A stretch of 64,000 nucleotides of DNA from Thermostichus sp047462415. GTDB taxonomy: Bacteria > Cyanobacteriota > Cyanobacteriia > Thermostichales > Thermostichaceae. The stretch is from positions 3,960-67,959 of the forward strand of contig NZ_JANSJE010000017.1 in assembly GCF_047462415.1 (NCBI RefSeq), written 5' to 3'. Within the stretch, counting starts at the first letter, position 1. Each line of letters begins with the position of its first letter. Positions 1-8,770 of this stretch are shown piece by piece. The notes under the pieces were generated by a model. That model saw only the letters and a list, made by a program, of their open reading frames with translations. It had not been told where the DNA came from and searched no databases. The translations under genes were made by a program, and so were the position numbers.

Positions 1-24
1 CTTCTTCAGCGCCGCGAAACGACC

Positions 25-246
25 ATGCTAGATCCGATTCCCCCCCCAGCCCTTGAGGAATATCTGTTGGAAACGGGTATTATCGACCGTTCTCAACTGA
101 GTTTGGCCAAAAAGCTGCAGCATCGCCAGCAAGGGCCGTTGCTGATGATTCTTTTGGAGTTGAGTTTCATCGATCTAGAGCAGCTCAGCCGCCTTTTGGA
201 TTTGGGCCGCACCTACCCTTTTGACCATGCTGCAAACGCTGGATAG
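25..246 (+). CDS. DUF2949 family small protein
   Basis: A 73-residue soluble protein of unknown function that resembles the cyanobacterial DUF2949 family. The shape fits: a short N-terminal helix, then a phrase around residues 36-60 (QGPLLMILLELSFIDLEQLS) that matches the family pattern of a Gly-Pro-Leu turn followed by a hydrophobic stretch and a Leu-Glu-Gln-Leu helix. I see no signal peptide, metal motif or catalytic signature. The stop codon lies inside the beginning of the next gene (mazG begins at 221 or 227), so the two are probably co-transcribed and translationally coupled. The window starts only 24 bases upstream, so promoter and leader are not visible. The family assignment is from remembered pattern, not a search. 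Confidence 0.7.
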   Translation: MLDPIPPPALEEYLLETGIIDRSQLSLAKKLQHRQQGPLLMILLELSFIDLEQLSRLLDLGRTYPFDHAANAG

Positions 247-1309
247 TCTTCAGCCCGACTGGCAACAGGCGCTGGCTCGGTGGTCTACTGCGGAGCAGGG
301 ATCCCTGCTGCTGAAAAGCTGTGGGGGAAAGGATCTGGGGGAGTTGCGCCGTTTTCTGCAACAGGTCTGTGCCCCTGTCCAGTCTGTTACGCTGCTGGCA
401 GAAGGCTTAGAGGTGGTGGCCGGCCCCTTGACGCTTCAAAGCTGGGATCCGCAGACAACGGGCCATTTTGCCCACCTTTATCTGGAGCGTCCCGCCTCTA
501 CTCTGCACCTGAGTCGTTTGGCGGCGATTGTGGCTCGGTTGCGTGCTCCCGACGGCTGCCCTTGGGATCGGGCCCAAACTCCAGAGTCTCTTACTCCCTA
601 CATTCTCGAAGAGGCGTATGAGGCGGTAGCGGCCATTCGCGGCGGGGATCCGGCAGCGATTGCCGATGAGCTGGGGGATTTGTTGTTGCAGGTGGTGCTG
701 CAGTCGCAGATCTTTGCCGAGCAGAACCACTTTGATCTGGAAGCTGTGGCGGCGCGGATTGCCGATAAGCTGATCCGTCGTCACCCCCACGTATTTGGGG
801 AGGCTGTGCCGGCAGACCTGGCCGAGCTGCACCGCTCTTGGGAGCAGATCAAGCAAGAGGAGCAACCGGATCAAAGCCTTGGTCAAAAGCTGCTCCACTA
901 TGCTCAAAGTTTGCCCCCCCTGATGGCTGCTCTGAAGATCTCCCAAAAGGTGGTGGGAGCGGGATTTGAGTGGCCAACGGTGAAGGGGATCTGGGCCAAG
1001 ATCCGCGAGGAAGAAGCCGAGCTGCGCCAAGAATTGGAAAGGGATCCCCCCGATCCGGCCCGACAGGCAGCCGAGTTGGGGGATCTGCTGTTTGCTCTGG
1101 TCGACTTGGGCCGTTGCTATGGCTTGGATGCTGCCCAAGCGCTGGCTCAGACCAACCTGCGTTTTGCCCGTCGTTTTTTGCGCATGGAAGAGCTGGCCCA
1201 GGAGCCGACAGGATCCATGCCCGGCGATGGCAAAGGCTCCATGCTCAAAGGACGCAGTCTCCAGGAATTGGAAGTTCTCTGGCAACAGGCCAAGCAAGAC
1301 CATCCCTAG
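227..1309 (+). CDS. mazG: Nucleoside triphosphate pyrophosphohydrolase MazG
   Basis: MazG hydrolyses (d)NTPs to NMP and pyrophosphate, a house-cleaning and stress-moderating activity in the cytoplasm. The protein carries the two MazG repeats of the long form. The first follows the CPWDRAQT entry motif and has the Mg-binding EExxE (ILEEAYE, near residue 127) and ExxD (DELGD) motifs. The second has EEEAEL near residue 260 followed by ELGDLL. At about 360 residues it is longer than the roughly 260-residue E. coli protein because of a 90-residue N-terminal extension that I cannot assign; some bacteria fuse a methylase domain there, but this stretch is too short for one. ATG at 227 is chosen; an in-frame TTG at 221 is an alternative. 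No clear Shine-Dalgarno is present, consistent with coupling to the overlapping upstream gene. Confidence 0.93.
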   Translation: MLQTLDSLQPDWQQALARWSTAEQGSLLLKSCGGKDLGELRRFLQQVCAPVQSVTLLAEGLEVVAGPLTLQSWDPQTTGHFAHLYLERPASTLHLSRLAAIVARLRAPDGCPWDRAQTPESLTPYILEEAYEAVAAIRGGDPAAIADELGDLLLQVVLQSQIFAEQNHFDLEAVAARIADKLIRRHPHVFGEAVPADLAELHRSWEQIKQEEQPDQSLGQKLLHYAQSLPPLMAALKISQKVVGAGFEWPTVKGIWAKIREEEAELRQELERDPPDPARQAAELGDLLFALVDLGRCYGLDAAQALAQTNLRFARRFLRMEELAQEPTGSMPGDGKGSMLKGRSLQELEVLWQQAKQDHP

Positions 1310-1356
1310 TTCGTCTGGGGTTGGGCCGGCTCTGAGGAGTATCCATTCACCGAACC

Positions 1357-2241
1357 GTGCAAATTCAAATCCGCCATTTCATCGAATACCGCTACAGTTG
1401 TCCGGTGCAACTGAAGCCCCACACTGTGCGCTTGCGACCCCGTTGCAACGGGATCCAAGCCCTCTTGGCCTTTGATCTGCAGGTGGATCCCCGCCCGGCA
1501 GGCCAATCGGAGCTGGTGGATCTGGATGGCAACGCGGCGGTTCAGCTCTGGTTTGGGGATCCCACCGAACATCTGCGCATCCAAACCCAGTCCACCGTGG
1601 TCACCCTGCGGCGCAACCCCTTTGACTATCTGCTCTTCGATTGGGCCACCCACCTTCCCATCAACTACCCCAGCACGCTGGCAGCCCAACTGCAGCCCTA
1701 TCTGGCGACCCAGGCAGATGCCGGCATCCAAAGCCTGGCCTGGGAGCTCTGGGATCAGGTGCAGGGGGAGACGACGGCTTTTTTGCCGGCGCTTAACCAA
1801 CGCATCTACTCCGAGTGCCGCCACATCTTGCGGGAAAAGGGGGATCCTTGGCCCGCCGGCCTGACCTGGCAGCGCAAAACCGGCGCCTGCCGTGACCTGA
1901 CGCTGGTGTTTATGGAGGTCTGCCGCACCGTAGGCTTGGCCGCACGCTTTGTCAGTGGCTACCAGGTCGGTTCTTCGCAGCCGGCGGGGGAGACCACAGA
2001 GCCTGTGCATCGTCATCTGCACGCCTGGGCGGAGGTGTATCTGCCAGGGGCCGGTTGGCGAGGGTTCGATCCCACCCAAGGGCTGGCCGTGGCCGATGGC
2101 CATGTGGCTTTGGCGGCCAGCGCCTACCCCAGAGATGCCGCTCCTATCTACGGCCATTGGCTGGGCAGGGGTGTTCACAGCCACATGAGCTACACTATCC
2201 AGATCCAGGCAGAATCTTCTCCCCAAGCCCAGCTCAACTGA
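1357..2241 (+). CDS. Transglutaminase-like cysteine peptidase family protein
   Basis: A 294-residue protein with the two-part build of bacterial transglutaminase-like proteins: an N-terminal beta-rich region (residues 1-80, beginning QIRHFIEYRYSCPVQLKPH) and a transglutaminase core. The expected catalytic triad is present as Cys178 (TGACRDLT), His222 (HLHAWAEVY) and Asp238 (GFDPTQG), so the enzyme should be active. Members act as proteases, amidases or cross-linkers, and the substrate here is unknown. There is no signal peptide, so it is predicted cytoplasmic. Translation starts at GTG 1357; there is no nearer ATG that keeps the conserved N-terminal strand. It follows mazG by 47 bases on the same strand and may share its transcript. 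Confidence 0.88.
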   Translation: MQIQIRHFIEYRYSCPVQLKPHTVRLRPRCNGIQALLAFDLQVDPRPAGQSELVDLDGNAAVQLWFGDPTEHLRIQTQSTVVTLRRNPFDYLLFDWATHLPINYPSTLAAQLQPYLATQADAGIQSLAWELWDQVQGETTAFLPALNQRIYSECRHILREKGDPWPAGLTWQRKTGACRDLTLVFMEVCRTVGLAARFVSGYQVGSSQPAGETTEPVHRHLHAWAEVYLPGAGWRGFDPTQGLAVADGHVALAASAYPRDAAPIYGHWLGRGVHSHMSYTIQIQAESSPQAQLN

Positions 2242-2325
2242 GCTCCATCTTGCGTGGGATCCCTTGAGGGATCTGCCGTCGCATTCCCTACTTTAGATAT
2301 CTTGCAGTGAAGCCCTTTCAAAACC

Positions 2326-3534
2326 ATGGACGAGCTCAACACCCTGATCCGGGATTTGCAAGCTGCCTTTGGCGACAGCAGCACGCCGGTGCTCTCGTTA
2401 TACGCCGACATCAACCCTGCCCGTCCTGAAAACGCCCGCCTTGCCTGGGTGGGACGCATCAAGAACGCTATCAAAGAGCTGCCGGAGTTCCGGGAGGGCA
2501 AGCGGGATCCTTCTCTCTACGAGCAAATCCTTGCCCTGCTGGAACAGGAGCGCCCTTCCGCCCGCACCCTAGTTCTTTTTGCCAGCCGCAACGCTGATGG
2601 CAAGCTAGTGCTGCGTCGAATCGACCTGCAGGTGGAGCTGCCCGTAGTGGATCTGGCCCACGGGCGGGTAGAAGCCCGCTGGGGTGAGCCGTACTTGACC
2701 CCTTTGATTTTCGCCTTCGATGAATATGAGCGGGCCGGGGTGTTGCACCTGTCCGGGGCCAGGTGGCACTTCTACGAGCTCTTTTTGGGAGAACTGCGGG
2801 AGGACACGGAAGTCTTTGCCAACATCAGCGCCGACGAGTGGCGAGAACTCCAGGAGCTGGCCGGCCGCATCGAGAATGTCGTTGCCGAGCGTCGCGCCCG
2901 CAGCGGCGGCACCTTCGACAAACTCTCCCCCAAGGAGCGGGAAGCGGCCAAGGTCAGCCTCTGGATGCACAAGCTTTACGTGCGCCTGGCCCACGCCCTC
3001 GACAAAGCGGTGGATCGCCTGGGCATCGAGCGCCTGGTGCTTGTGGGCGAAGCCTGGCAGGTGTCTCACTTTGAGGGCTACCTCAACCGCGGCTTGCGCA
3101 ACCGCATCGTCGCGCGGGTGGGGCATCCGACCAATTTCCACGCCCCCACACCGCAAGACATCCTCGAGCGGGTGCTGCCCGTCCTGGAGGCCGCCGAGCG
3201 CCGAGGGGAACTGGCCTTGTTGGAGCGGATTCGGGAGCAGCCCGGCGCTTGGGGCGTGGACGCGGTGCTGGAAGCTCTCCAACTGGGTCGGGTGGAAATT
3301 CTCGTCCTGCCCTGGAGGTTGGAGACTACCATCTGGCGCTGCCCAGACGGCTCGGTGGGGGGAACCCAGGAGATGGCCCGGCTCCTCTGCCCAGAGCCGC
3401 AACCGGTGGCGCTGCGGGATCAGGTCTGGGTGCTGGCCCGCGATTTTGGCGCCAAGCTGGAGTTTGTCCGTGGCGAGGCCGAAGACCGCTTGCTCCACGA
3501 ATTCCAAGGAGCAGCCGCGCTGTTGCGCTGGTAG
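2326..3534 (+). CDS. VLRF1-type bacterial release-factor-like protein
   Basis: A 402-residue protein resembling the bacterial relatives of archaeal/eukaryotic release factor 1 (the VLRF1 / baeRF group). The middle region has the signature of that fold: FAFDEYERAGVLHLSG, a helical segment rich in Glu and Arg, then the FDKLSPKEREAAKVSLWMHK segment, and an L7Ae-like end with LVLVGEAWQVSHFEGYL followed by a helix and ALQLGRVEILVLPW. Proteins of this group are thought to act on stalled ribosomes or peptidyl-tRNA, but the bacterial members are poorly characterised. I did not find a clear GGQ motif. It stands alone, with 84 bases upstream of the ATG and no obvious operon partner. Family confidence is good, biochemical role only inferred. 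Confidence 0.72.
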   Translation: MDELNTLIRDLQAAFGDSSTPVLSLYADINPARPENARLAWVGRIKNAIKELPEFREGKRDPSLYEQILALLEQERPSARTLVLFASRNADGKLVLRRIDLQVELPVVDLAHGRVEARWGEPYLTPLIFAFDEYERAGVLHLSGARWHFYELFLGELREDTEVFANISADEWRELQELAGRIENVVAERRARSGGTFDKLSPKEREAAKVSLWMHKLYVRLAHALDKAVDRLGIERLVLVGEAWQVSHFEGYLNRGLRNRIVARVGHPTNFHAPTPQDILERVLPVLEAAERRGELALLERIREQPGAWGVDAVLEALQLGRVEILVLPWRLETTIWRCPDGSVGGTQEMARLLCPEPQPVALRDQVWVLARDFGAKLEFVRGEAEDRLLHEFQGAAALLRW

Positions 3535-3624
3535 AGGCCGCGACCCAATAAGGCCGGATCCCAAGGCGAAAAATTGGGCTAGCATAGCCTAGCCAAGATC
3601 TTGAAAGTTTGCCGAGGGATCCCG

Positions 3625-4131
3625 TTGACCCAGTCTATTGATCTTCCCACCAGCGTTGACACCTTTTTGCAGGAGCTGGCCGCGATTCAGCAAGTTGGGC
3701 CGAAACGAGTGGCAATCCTGGGCAGTCGTCACGTGCCCATCACCCACCAGTACCTCATCGAGACCCTCAGCTATGCTTTGGCCCTCACCGGCAACCAGAT
3801 CCTCACCTCTGGGGCCATTGGCACCAACCTGGCCGTGATTCGGGGGGCGATGCGGGCGGACATGAAATCGCTGACGGTGATCTTGCCGCAAAGCCTGGAG
3901 CGACAGCCGGCAGAGTCGCGGGCCAGCCTGGAGCAGGTGCTGCATTTGGTAGAGCACCCCGAAAATGACCACCTTCCCCTGGCAGAAGCTAGCCGCCTGT
4001 GCAATCTGGAGATCATCAGCAAGTGTCAGCAGTTGATCTGCTTTGTCTTTCACGACAGCGTCACGCTCCTGGATGCCTGTAAGCACGCCGAGGAGCAACA
4101 CAAGTTGGTAACTCTCTTCTATTTCGATTGA
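3625..4131 (+). CDS. DprA-like DNA recombination-mediator family protein (cyanobacterial short form)
   Basis: A Rossmann-like protein of about 168 residues with the DprA/LOG style nucleotide-binding signature: KRVAILGSRHVPITHQ near the N-terminus, then LTSGAIGTNLAVIRGAM. This short form is widespread in cyanobacteria and is usually annotated as DNA recombination-mediator protein A. It lacks the SAM and winged-helix domains of full-length DprA, so loading of RecA on single-stranded DNA is only a guess. TTG 3625 is preferred over the in-frame TTG at 3601, because GAGGGA sits just upstream of it and family members begin near this point (TQSIDLP). The last 13 bases overlap the 3' end of the convergent nucleotidyltransferase gene. 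Confidence 0.75.
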   Translation: MTQSIDLPTSVDTFLQELAAIQQVGPKRVAILGSRHVPITHQYLIETLSYALALTGNQILTSGAIGTNLAVIRGAMRADMKSLTVILPQSLERQPAESRASLEQVLHLVEHPENDHLPLAEASRLCNLEIISKCQQLICFVFHDSVTLLDACKHAEEQHKLVTLFYFD

Positions 4132-6857
4132 TGGGGCTCCTCGCTGGGTTGAGCTGGCGGCAAGGGAAAGTGTTCTTGTAGCCAGGCTTCGGCTTCTGCC
4201 GGGGTGGTGAGTTCGCCGTTGAGGGTGAGACAACGCAGTTGCTCCAAGATCGCCTGGAAAGAGCGACCTGGCCTATAGCCCAGACGACGCAGGTCATGGC
4301 CGTTGAGGAGCGGCTTGACCCAGTGCCACTCCTGCAAGTAGCGCCAGATCAGTCGCCGGGCCGGTTTGTCGGCAAGGCTGGCCAACAAAATCACCGCCGG
4401 GATCCGCAGCCCCTGCAGCCGTTGCACCACCTGGGCAGGAGACAGGGATCCAGAATTCAGTTGGGCCAGCAGGGTTTGGTAGTGGGGGAACTGGCTGAGG
4501 CGTTCGACGCCCGCTTGGGTGAGGTGGAGCTGGTTGGCTACCTGGGGCGCTTGGGGCAGTGTGAGGAGGAGAGCCTCGAGGCGCAGTTGCCAGATCTCCT
4601 GGGAGCCCAGCTCGGGATAGCGGCGGCGAAAGTGATGGGCCCAGCGGCCCACCCGCTGCAACCGCCGACACAGGGAGGGATCCCACTCCAGGTCGGGGTG
4701 AATACAGCGCAAGGCTCCCCATTCCGCCAGCCGCTCAAAAGCCTGCGGCCAATCGCGGGATTGGAAAATGTAGGCCAGCTCTTGCTTGAGGCGATCCCCG
4801 CCGACAGCATCGTGCAGGCCACTGGCCACGGCAGCGCGGATCCATTTTTCTGTGGTCGAGTCCAAGCTAAAGCCCAGGCGCACCGCAAAGCGCACTGCTC
4901 GATAGATGCGGGTGGGATCCTCGATGAAGCTGTTGGGGTGCAGGGCGCGGATGATCCCCTGCTGCAGATCCGCTTGTCCGCCGAAAAAATCCAGCACCTG
5001 TCCCCGCTGGGGGCCGTTGAGGCGCAGGGCCAGGGCGTTGATGGAAAAATCCCGCCGGTAGAGATCTTGTTGGATGGATCCCATGGCCACTTCGGGGGGC
5101 GAGGCCGGGTAGGGGTAAAACTCGGTGCGGGCACTGGCGATATCCACACAAAAGCCGCCTGGCCAGATCAAAGCCGCCGTTTGGAATTTGCCGTGGATCT
5201 CCAGCCGCGCTTCTGGGAAGTGCTGTTTGAGCGCTTGTCCCAAAATCAAGCCCCAGCCTGGGGGATCTGTCCCGGCGATAGCCAAGGGGTAAGGCCCATC
5301 CACCACCAAGTCCAGATCCAGCCGCTCCAGGTTGGGTGAGGGCGGGCGCCCCCACCGGTGCAGCAACAGATCTCGTACCGTTCCCCCGACCAGATACACC
5401 CTCAGGCCCTTTTCATCGGCGATGCGGGCGGCCTGCTCCAGCAACTGTCGATGCCGTTCCGACAGAGCCGCGAAGGTGAGATCCAGAGGGCAGGAAAGGG
5501 CAGGGGAAGCCAACTGCGGCGAGAGGGCCGGCAGCTCGTGTAGATGCCGCAACACGTCGGTGCGGGTCACGATGCCCACCAACTGGCCATCCTGGAGCAC
5601 GGGCAGGCGGCCAATATCCCACTGCACCATCAACCGCTGGATCTCCGCCAGCGGCGTGTCGGGGGAGAGCGTCTTGACGTCGGTGGTCATGTAGCCCTTG
5701 ACAGGGGCATGGCCAAACCCGTGGTGCAGGGCGATATCGATATCCCGCCGCGAGATCACCCCCACCAAGCGGCCTTGGGCATCCACCACCACCAGGCCAG
5801 AATGGCCATAGCGCAACAGCACCCGCTGCGCCTCGTCGATGGTGATCTCCGGTCGGATGGTGCGCACCGGGGCCGACATCAAGTCTTTGGCCGTCACCGG
5901 GGGTGGGATCCGCGCTTTGACCGCCTGGCTGAGGGCCGCCAGGACTTGGGCCGGGTCGGGCAAAGGCTGGTCGGGGCTGGCTTTCAGCGTGGCCGCCGCT
6001 GCACAGTCGTGGCCGCCGCCACCGTAGAGGGCCATCACCTGGCTCAGGCGGGCAAACTCCTGCCGTGCCCGCCCGATCAGGCTCAGCCGCTCCCCCTGCC
6101 GCGCCACCAAGAGCAGCACGTCCACCCCCGTCAGATCCATCAGCCGCATCACCAAGCCGGCCAAGCCGGGCACAAACTCCGGCAGCTCCAGCAGCCACGT
6201 TCCCAGGCGATACTCCCCCACCTGCTCTACCTGCATCTGGGCCAACCCCTGGCTGAGCAGTTCGCGCATCTGGGGGGTGAGGCCATCCCCCAAAAAGCGC
6301 CGCAACAAGACCAGGTTTACCCCCTGCTGCAACAGCCAGCTCAGGGCGGCAGCGTCGCGGGCGGTGGTTTCCGGGAAAGTCAGGGATCCGGTGTCCATGT
6401 GGATGCCCAAGGCCAGCGCCAGCCGCTCAAAAGGGCTGAGGGGGATCCCGGCAGCCTGCAGCCGCTCCACCAGCAATGTACAGGTGGATCCCACAGCCTC
6501 GATATGGCAGGTAACCTGCTGCTGCGGCCAAAAGCAATCTGTCGGGGTTTCCGGATCCTGGAGGTGGTGGTCGAAAATCTCAATCTGCGCGCCGGGGACA
6601 TTCACCCAAGCGGCGGCCTTGCCCAGGCGATCCGGATCGTGGCAATCCACCACAATCCACCGCTGCACCTGGCGGGGATCCACCGAACGCAGCTCGATGA
6701 GGGGAAATTCATCCCGGTACAGGGCCAAAAACTCCTGTACCCCCGGCAGGGATCCCCCGGTCAAGGCAATGCGGGCTCCCGGGTACAGGCGCGCTGCCCC
6801 CACCGCTGCCCCCAAGGTGTCGAAGTCCGCCGCTTGATGGCACAGGATTAGATCCAT
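4119..6857 (-). CDS. tRNA nucleotidyltransferase fused to DHH and CBS domains
   Basis: A 912-residue three-part protein. Residues 1-300 form a DHH/DHHA1 phosphoesterase module, with DCHDPDR and the DHH triad at 96-98 (FDHH) and a C-terminal GGGGHDCAAA motif. Residues about 325-445 hold two CBS domains (KDLMSAPVRTIRP and VKGYMTTDVKTLSP), likely adenine-nucleotide sensors. From about 470 comes a class II tRNA nucleotidyltransferase head with LVGGTVRDLLL, the metal-binding DLDLVVDG and RRDFSINALAL near residue 600, followed by the tRNA-binding neck and body. Cyanobacteria typically split CCA addition between CC-adding and A-adding enzymes, and this architecture is one of those; which one is not decidable here. 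It starts at ATG 6857 and ends convergently on the DprA-like gene. Confidence 0.88.
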   Translation of the reverse strand: MDLILCHQAADFDTLGAAVGAARLYPGARIALTGGSLPGVQEFLALYRDEFPLIELRSVDPRQVQRWIVVDCHDPDRLGKAAAWVNVPGAQIEIFDHHLQDPETPTDCFWPQQQVTCHIEAVGSTCTLLVERLQAAGIPLSPFERLALALGIHMDTGSLTFPETTARDAAALSWLLQQGVNLVLLRRFLGDGLTPQMRELLSQGLAQMQVEQVGEYRLGTWLLELPEFVPGLAGLVMRLMDLTGVDVLLLVARQGERLSLIGRARQEFARLSQVMALYGGGGHDCAAAATLKASPDQPLPDPAQVLAALSQAVKARIPPPVTAKDLMSAPVRTIRPEITIDEAQRVLLRYGHSGLVVVDAQGRLVGVISRRDIDIALHHGFGHAPVKGYMTTDVKTLSPDTPLAEIQRLMVQWDIGRLPVLQDGQLVGIVTRTDVLRHLHELPALSPQLASPALSCPLDLTFAALSERHRQLLEQAARIADEKGLRVYLVGGTVRDLLLHRWGRPPSPNLERLDLDLVVDGPYPLAIAGTDPPGWGLILGQALKQHFPEARLEIHGKFQTAALIWPGGFCVDIASARTEFYPYPASPPEVAMGSIQQDLYRRDFSINALALRLNGPQRGQVLDFFGGQADLQQGIIRALHPNSFIEDPTRIYRAVRFAVRLGFSLDSTTEKWIRAAVASGLHDAVGGDRLKQELAYIFQSRDWPQAFERLAEWGALRCIHPDLEWDPSLCRRLQRVGRWAHHFRRRYPELGSQEIWQLRLEALLLTLPQAPQVANQLHLTQAGVERLSQFPHYQTLLAQLNSGSLSPAQVVQRLQGLRIPAVILLASLADKPARRLIWRYLQEWHWVKPLLNGHDLRRLGYRPGRSFQAILEQLRCLTLNGELTTPAEAEAWLQEHFPLPPAQPSEEPHQSK

Positions 6858-6987
6858 GGACAGCTATGCCCGCCGCCTTCTTCCTTCCATCCTGGCCCAA
6901 CCTGGGATCCCGGCCACAGGGAGAGAACTGCCGCTTGACTGCTGTGGGCCAAAAATGAATTGGCAGGGGTGCTTCAAGGACAAAGCC

Positions 6988-7536
6988 TTAAAGAGTGGTC
7001 AGTTCCTTTTCTTTTTCTGCCAGCAGCTCATCGATTTTCTTGATGTAGCGGTCGGTCAGTTTCTGGATATCCTCTTGCAAGCTTTTGGATTCATCTTCCG
7101 ACAGCTCGCCGTTTTTCTCCCGCTTGCGCACCGAGTCGATGCCATCCCGCCGGATGTTGCGGATCGAGACCCGACCCTCTTCGGCCAGTTTGGCCACCTG
7201 TTTGCTCAGCTCTTTGCGGCGTTCTTCCGTCAGAGGGGGAATGTTGAGGCGCACCACCTTACCGTCGTTGCTGGGGGTTAAGCCCAGGTCAGAGGCGACA
7301 ATAGCCCGCTCAATGGCCGCCAAGGTCGAGGGATCAAAGGGCTGGATCAAGAGAGTGCTGGAGTCTGGCGTGGTAAGGCTGGCCAAGGCCTTCAGGGGAG
7401 TGGGCACGCCGTAGTACTCCACCTGCACGCGATCCAGCAGGCTGGCATTGGCCCGCCCGGTGCGTACCGTATTAAAGGAGCGCTGTGTGGCTTGCACAGC
7501 TTTGTTCATCAACTCCTCAATCTCAGCTAGCTCCAC
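6988..7536 (-). CDS. frr: Ribosome recycling factor
   Basis: RRF releases ribosomes from mRNA after termination together with EF-G. The 182-residue product has the typical three-helix domain I with the conserved FNTVRTGRANASLLDRV segment, the YYGVPTPL loop and domain II strands (LIQPFDPS), and the C-terminal signature RRDGIDSVRKREKNGELSED. The start is GTG 7536, because GAGG lies eight bases upstream and this gives the canonical length. A longer frame to 7590 adds 18 residues with no family support. In many cyanobacteria pyrH lies directly upstream of frr; here pyrH is absent and the upstream 480 bases are non-coding. Confidence 0.96.
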   Translation of the reverse strand: MELAEIEELMNKAVQATQRSFNTVRTGRANASLLDRVQVEYYGVPTPLKALASLTTPDSSTLLIQPFDPSTLAAIERAIVASDLGLTPSNDGKVVRLNIPPLTEERRKELSKQVAKLAEEGRVSIRNIRRDGIDSVRKREKNGELSEDESKSLQEDIQKLTDRYIKKIDELLAEKEKELTTL

Positions 7537-7830
7537 GGCGTTTTCCTCGCTTTCAAAACAGTTTCCAGGCTTTGGCAGCCAACTCGACACCTCTACGGTC
7601 AGCCTGACCTCAATTTTACTGCTTCGTTGGGATCCGCAAGGGATCCAGATAGCGACAGCACGGCCAGATAGATCCAGTTTGCCCTAGTGCCGGCTCTTGG
7701 CTTCCCAGCAGTTGATGAGGTGAACCTCAGCCAAGCGGGATCCTTCCTACGCAAGAGATGGATCTAGAGATGGACCTATATTGCTAACGCTGGAAGAAGC
7801 TGCGACTGGATTGCTGTGGGCGGTCACACG

Positions 7831-7938
7831 TAAACTACATTGTTGTCCGGCTTCTCGCATTCCTCCCGACGCAAGGACTCCGTCCCGCTTCGCGACCAGC
7901 TACGCCAGAGCGCGGGGCTTCTGCGGTTTCTAGCTGAA
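7831..7938 (-). mobile_element. Short non-autonomous element (MITE-like) with TnpB-element ends
   Basis: On the minus strand this 108-base segment begins TTCAGCTAGAAACCGCAG (from 7938) and ends TGTAGTTTA (at 7831). The same start, and an end differing by one substitution (TTAGTTTA), bound the copy at 39384-39524, and TAGTTTA also ends the TnpB element at 63393. The interior differs from the other copies and carries a short repeat at 7872-7897. I infer a deletion derivative mobilised in trans by an IS200/IS605-type transposase. No coding capacity is left. Confidence 0.6.
7872..7897 (-). repeat. Scattered short repeat, copy 1
   Basis: Minus-strand copy related to GCGTNAGCGGGACGNAGTCC, inside the short element at 7831-7938; this copy is one base shorter (GCGAAGCGGGACGGAGTCC). 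Confidence 0.5.
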
Positions 7939-8021
7939 TGGGTTGCTTCAACTGCTCGCTCAACGCTGCCGGGAACTGGCTCTAGGCTCAAGCTATCTGT
8001 AGACTTGCCAGGCTAACGGAA

Positions 8022-8705
8022 ATGCTCTTTTCTCCTCGGCAAATCTTGCCCTCATTCTTCTACCCACCCCTGCATTGGGGCCTCAAGATCCTCTTTCCCG
8101 AGGGCCTGTGGGAGCTGCCGGCAGATCCCCATGCTCGGCGGGTGGCCCTCACGTTTGACGATGGCCCTCACCCCGAGTACACCCCGGCTCTGTTGCGGGT
8201 TTTGCTGGATTTTCAGGTGCCGGCCACGTTTTTTGTCCTGGGAGAACGGGTGCAGCGCTGGCCCCACCTAGCCCGTCAGATCCGCCAGCAAGGTCACCGC
8301 ATTGGCCTGCACGGCTGGCAGCATCGCTCTTTTACCCAGCTTGCCCCCGACGAACTGCGGCAGAGCCTGAAGCGCAGCCAAGCTGCCCTGGTGGCTGCCT
8401 GTGGCGGGATCCCCGGCGATTATCGGGCTGTGCGCCCGCCCAATGGCTTGTTTTGGCCGCAGACGCTTGTGGATCTGCGCCGTTGGGGCTTTTGTCCGGT
8501 GATGTGGAGCGTGGTACCCGAGGATTGGCTGACTCCACCGGTAGCGGTGGTGGTGGAGCGGGTGCTGGCCCAGGTACAGCCTGGCTCCTTGATCGTGCTG
8601 CACGATGGCGTTCAGGGGGGATCCCAAGTGGCTGAGGTGGCGCGGCAGTTGATCCCGGCTTTGAAGGAGCGGGGGTTTGAATTTGTCCACTTGCCGGATC
8701 CCTAG
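8022..8705 (+). CDS. Polysaccharide deacetylase (NodB domain)
   Basis: A carbohydrate esterase family 4 type deacetylase of 227 residues. The NodB core starts at residue 41 with TFDDGPHP (catalytic base Asp46, metal Asp47). The metal-binding HxxxH is HGWQH (His97 and His101), followed by an RPPNGLFW motif and a C-terminal SLIVLHDG motif carrying the conserved histidine. All key residues are present, so it should remove acetyl groups from N-acetylated sugars, with peptidoglycan or exopolysaccharide the usual substrates. The first 40 residues contain one hydrophobic patch (SFFYPPLHWGLKILF) that could anchor it but is not a classic signal peptide. The gene is monocistronic, with pspA-like 65 bases downstream on the same strand. 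Confidence 0.9.
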   Translation: MLFSPRQILPSFFYPPLHWGLKILFPEGLWELPADPHARRVALTFDDGPHPEYTPALLRVLLDFQVPATFFVLGERVQRWPHLARQIRQQGHRIGLHGWQHRSFTQLAPDELRQSLKRSQAALVAACGGIPGDYRAVRPPNGLFWPQTLVDLRRWGFCPVMWSVVPEDWLTPPVAVVVERVLAQVQPGSLIVLHDGVQGGSQVAEVARQLIPALKERGFEFVHLPDP

Positions 8706-8770
8706 AAGATCTGTCAGTTGCGGAGAAAGTTAAATACAGTAGAGGCAAGAGCAAACAGGAGGGTCAGGTC

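Larger units (their letters stand above)
7537..8021. other. Intergenic region frr to deacetylase
   Basis: About 485 bases between divergently transcribed frr and the polysaccharide deacetylase. No convincing coding sequence or tRNA is seen. It contains a 108-base mobile-element remnant (7831-7938, listed separately), one copy of a scattered short repeat (7872-7897), and several GGATCC palindromes. Promoters of both flanking genes must lie here, but I could not pick a clear -35/-10 pair. Confidence 0.6.

Noticed and set aside
407..1303. Long open frame on the minus strand opposite mazG (298 residues)
   Set aside because: Antisense to a well-supported gene, with no family-like sequence; an artefact of GC-rich codon use.
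5544..6851. Open frame of 435 residues on the plus strand opposite the nucleotidyltransferase fusion
   Set aside because: Antisense to a clear three-domain protein; His/Gln-rich translation typical of a shadow frame.
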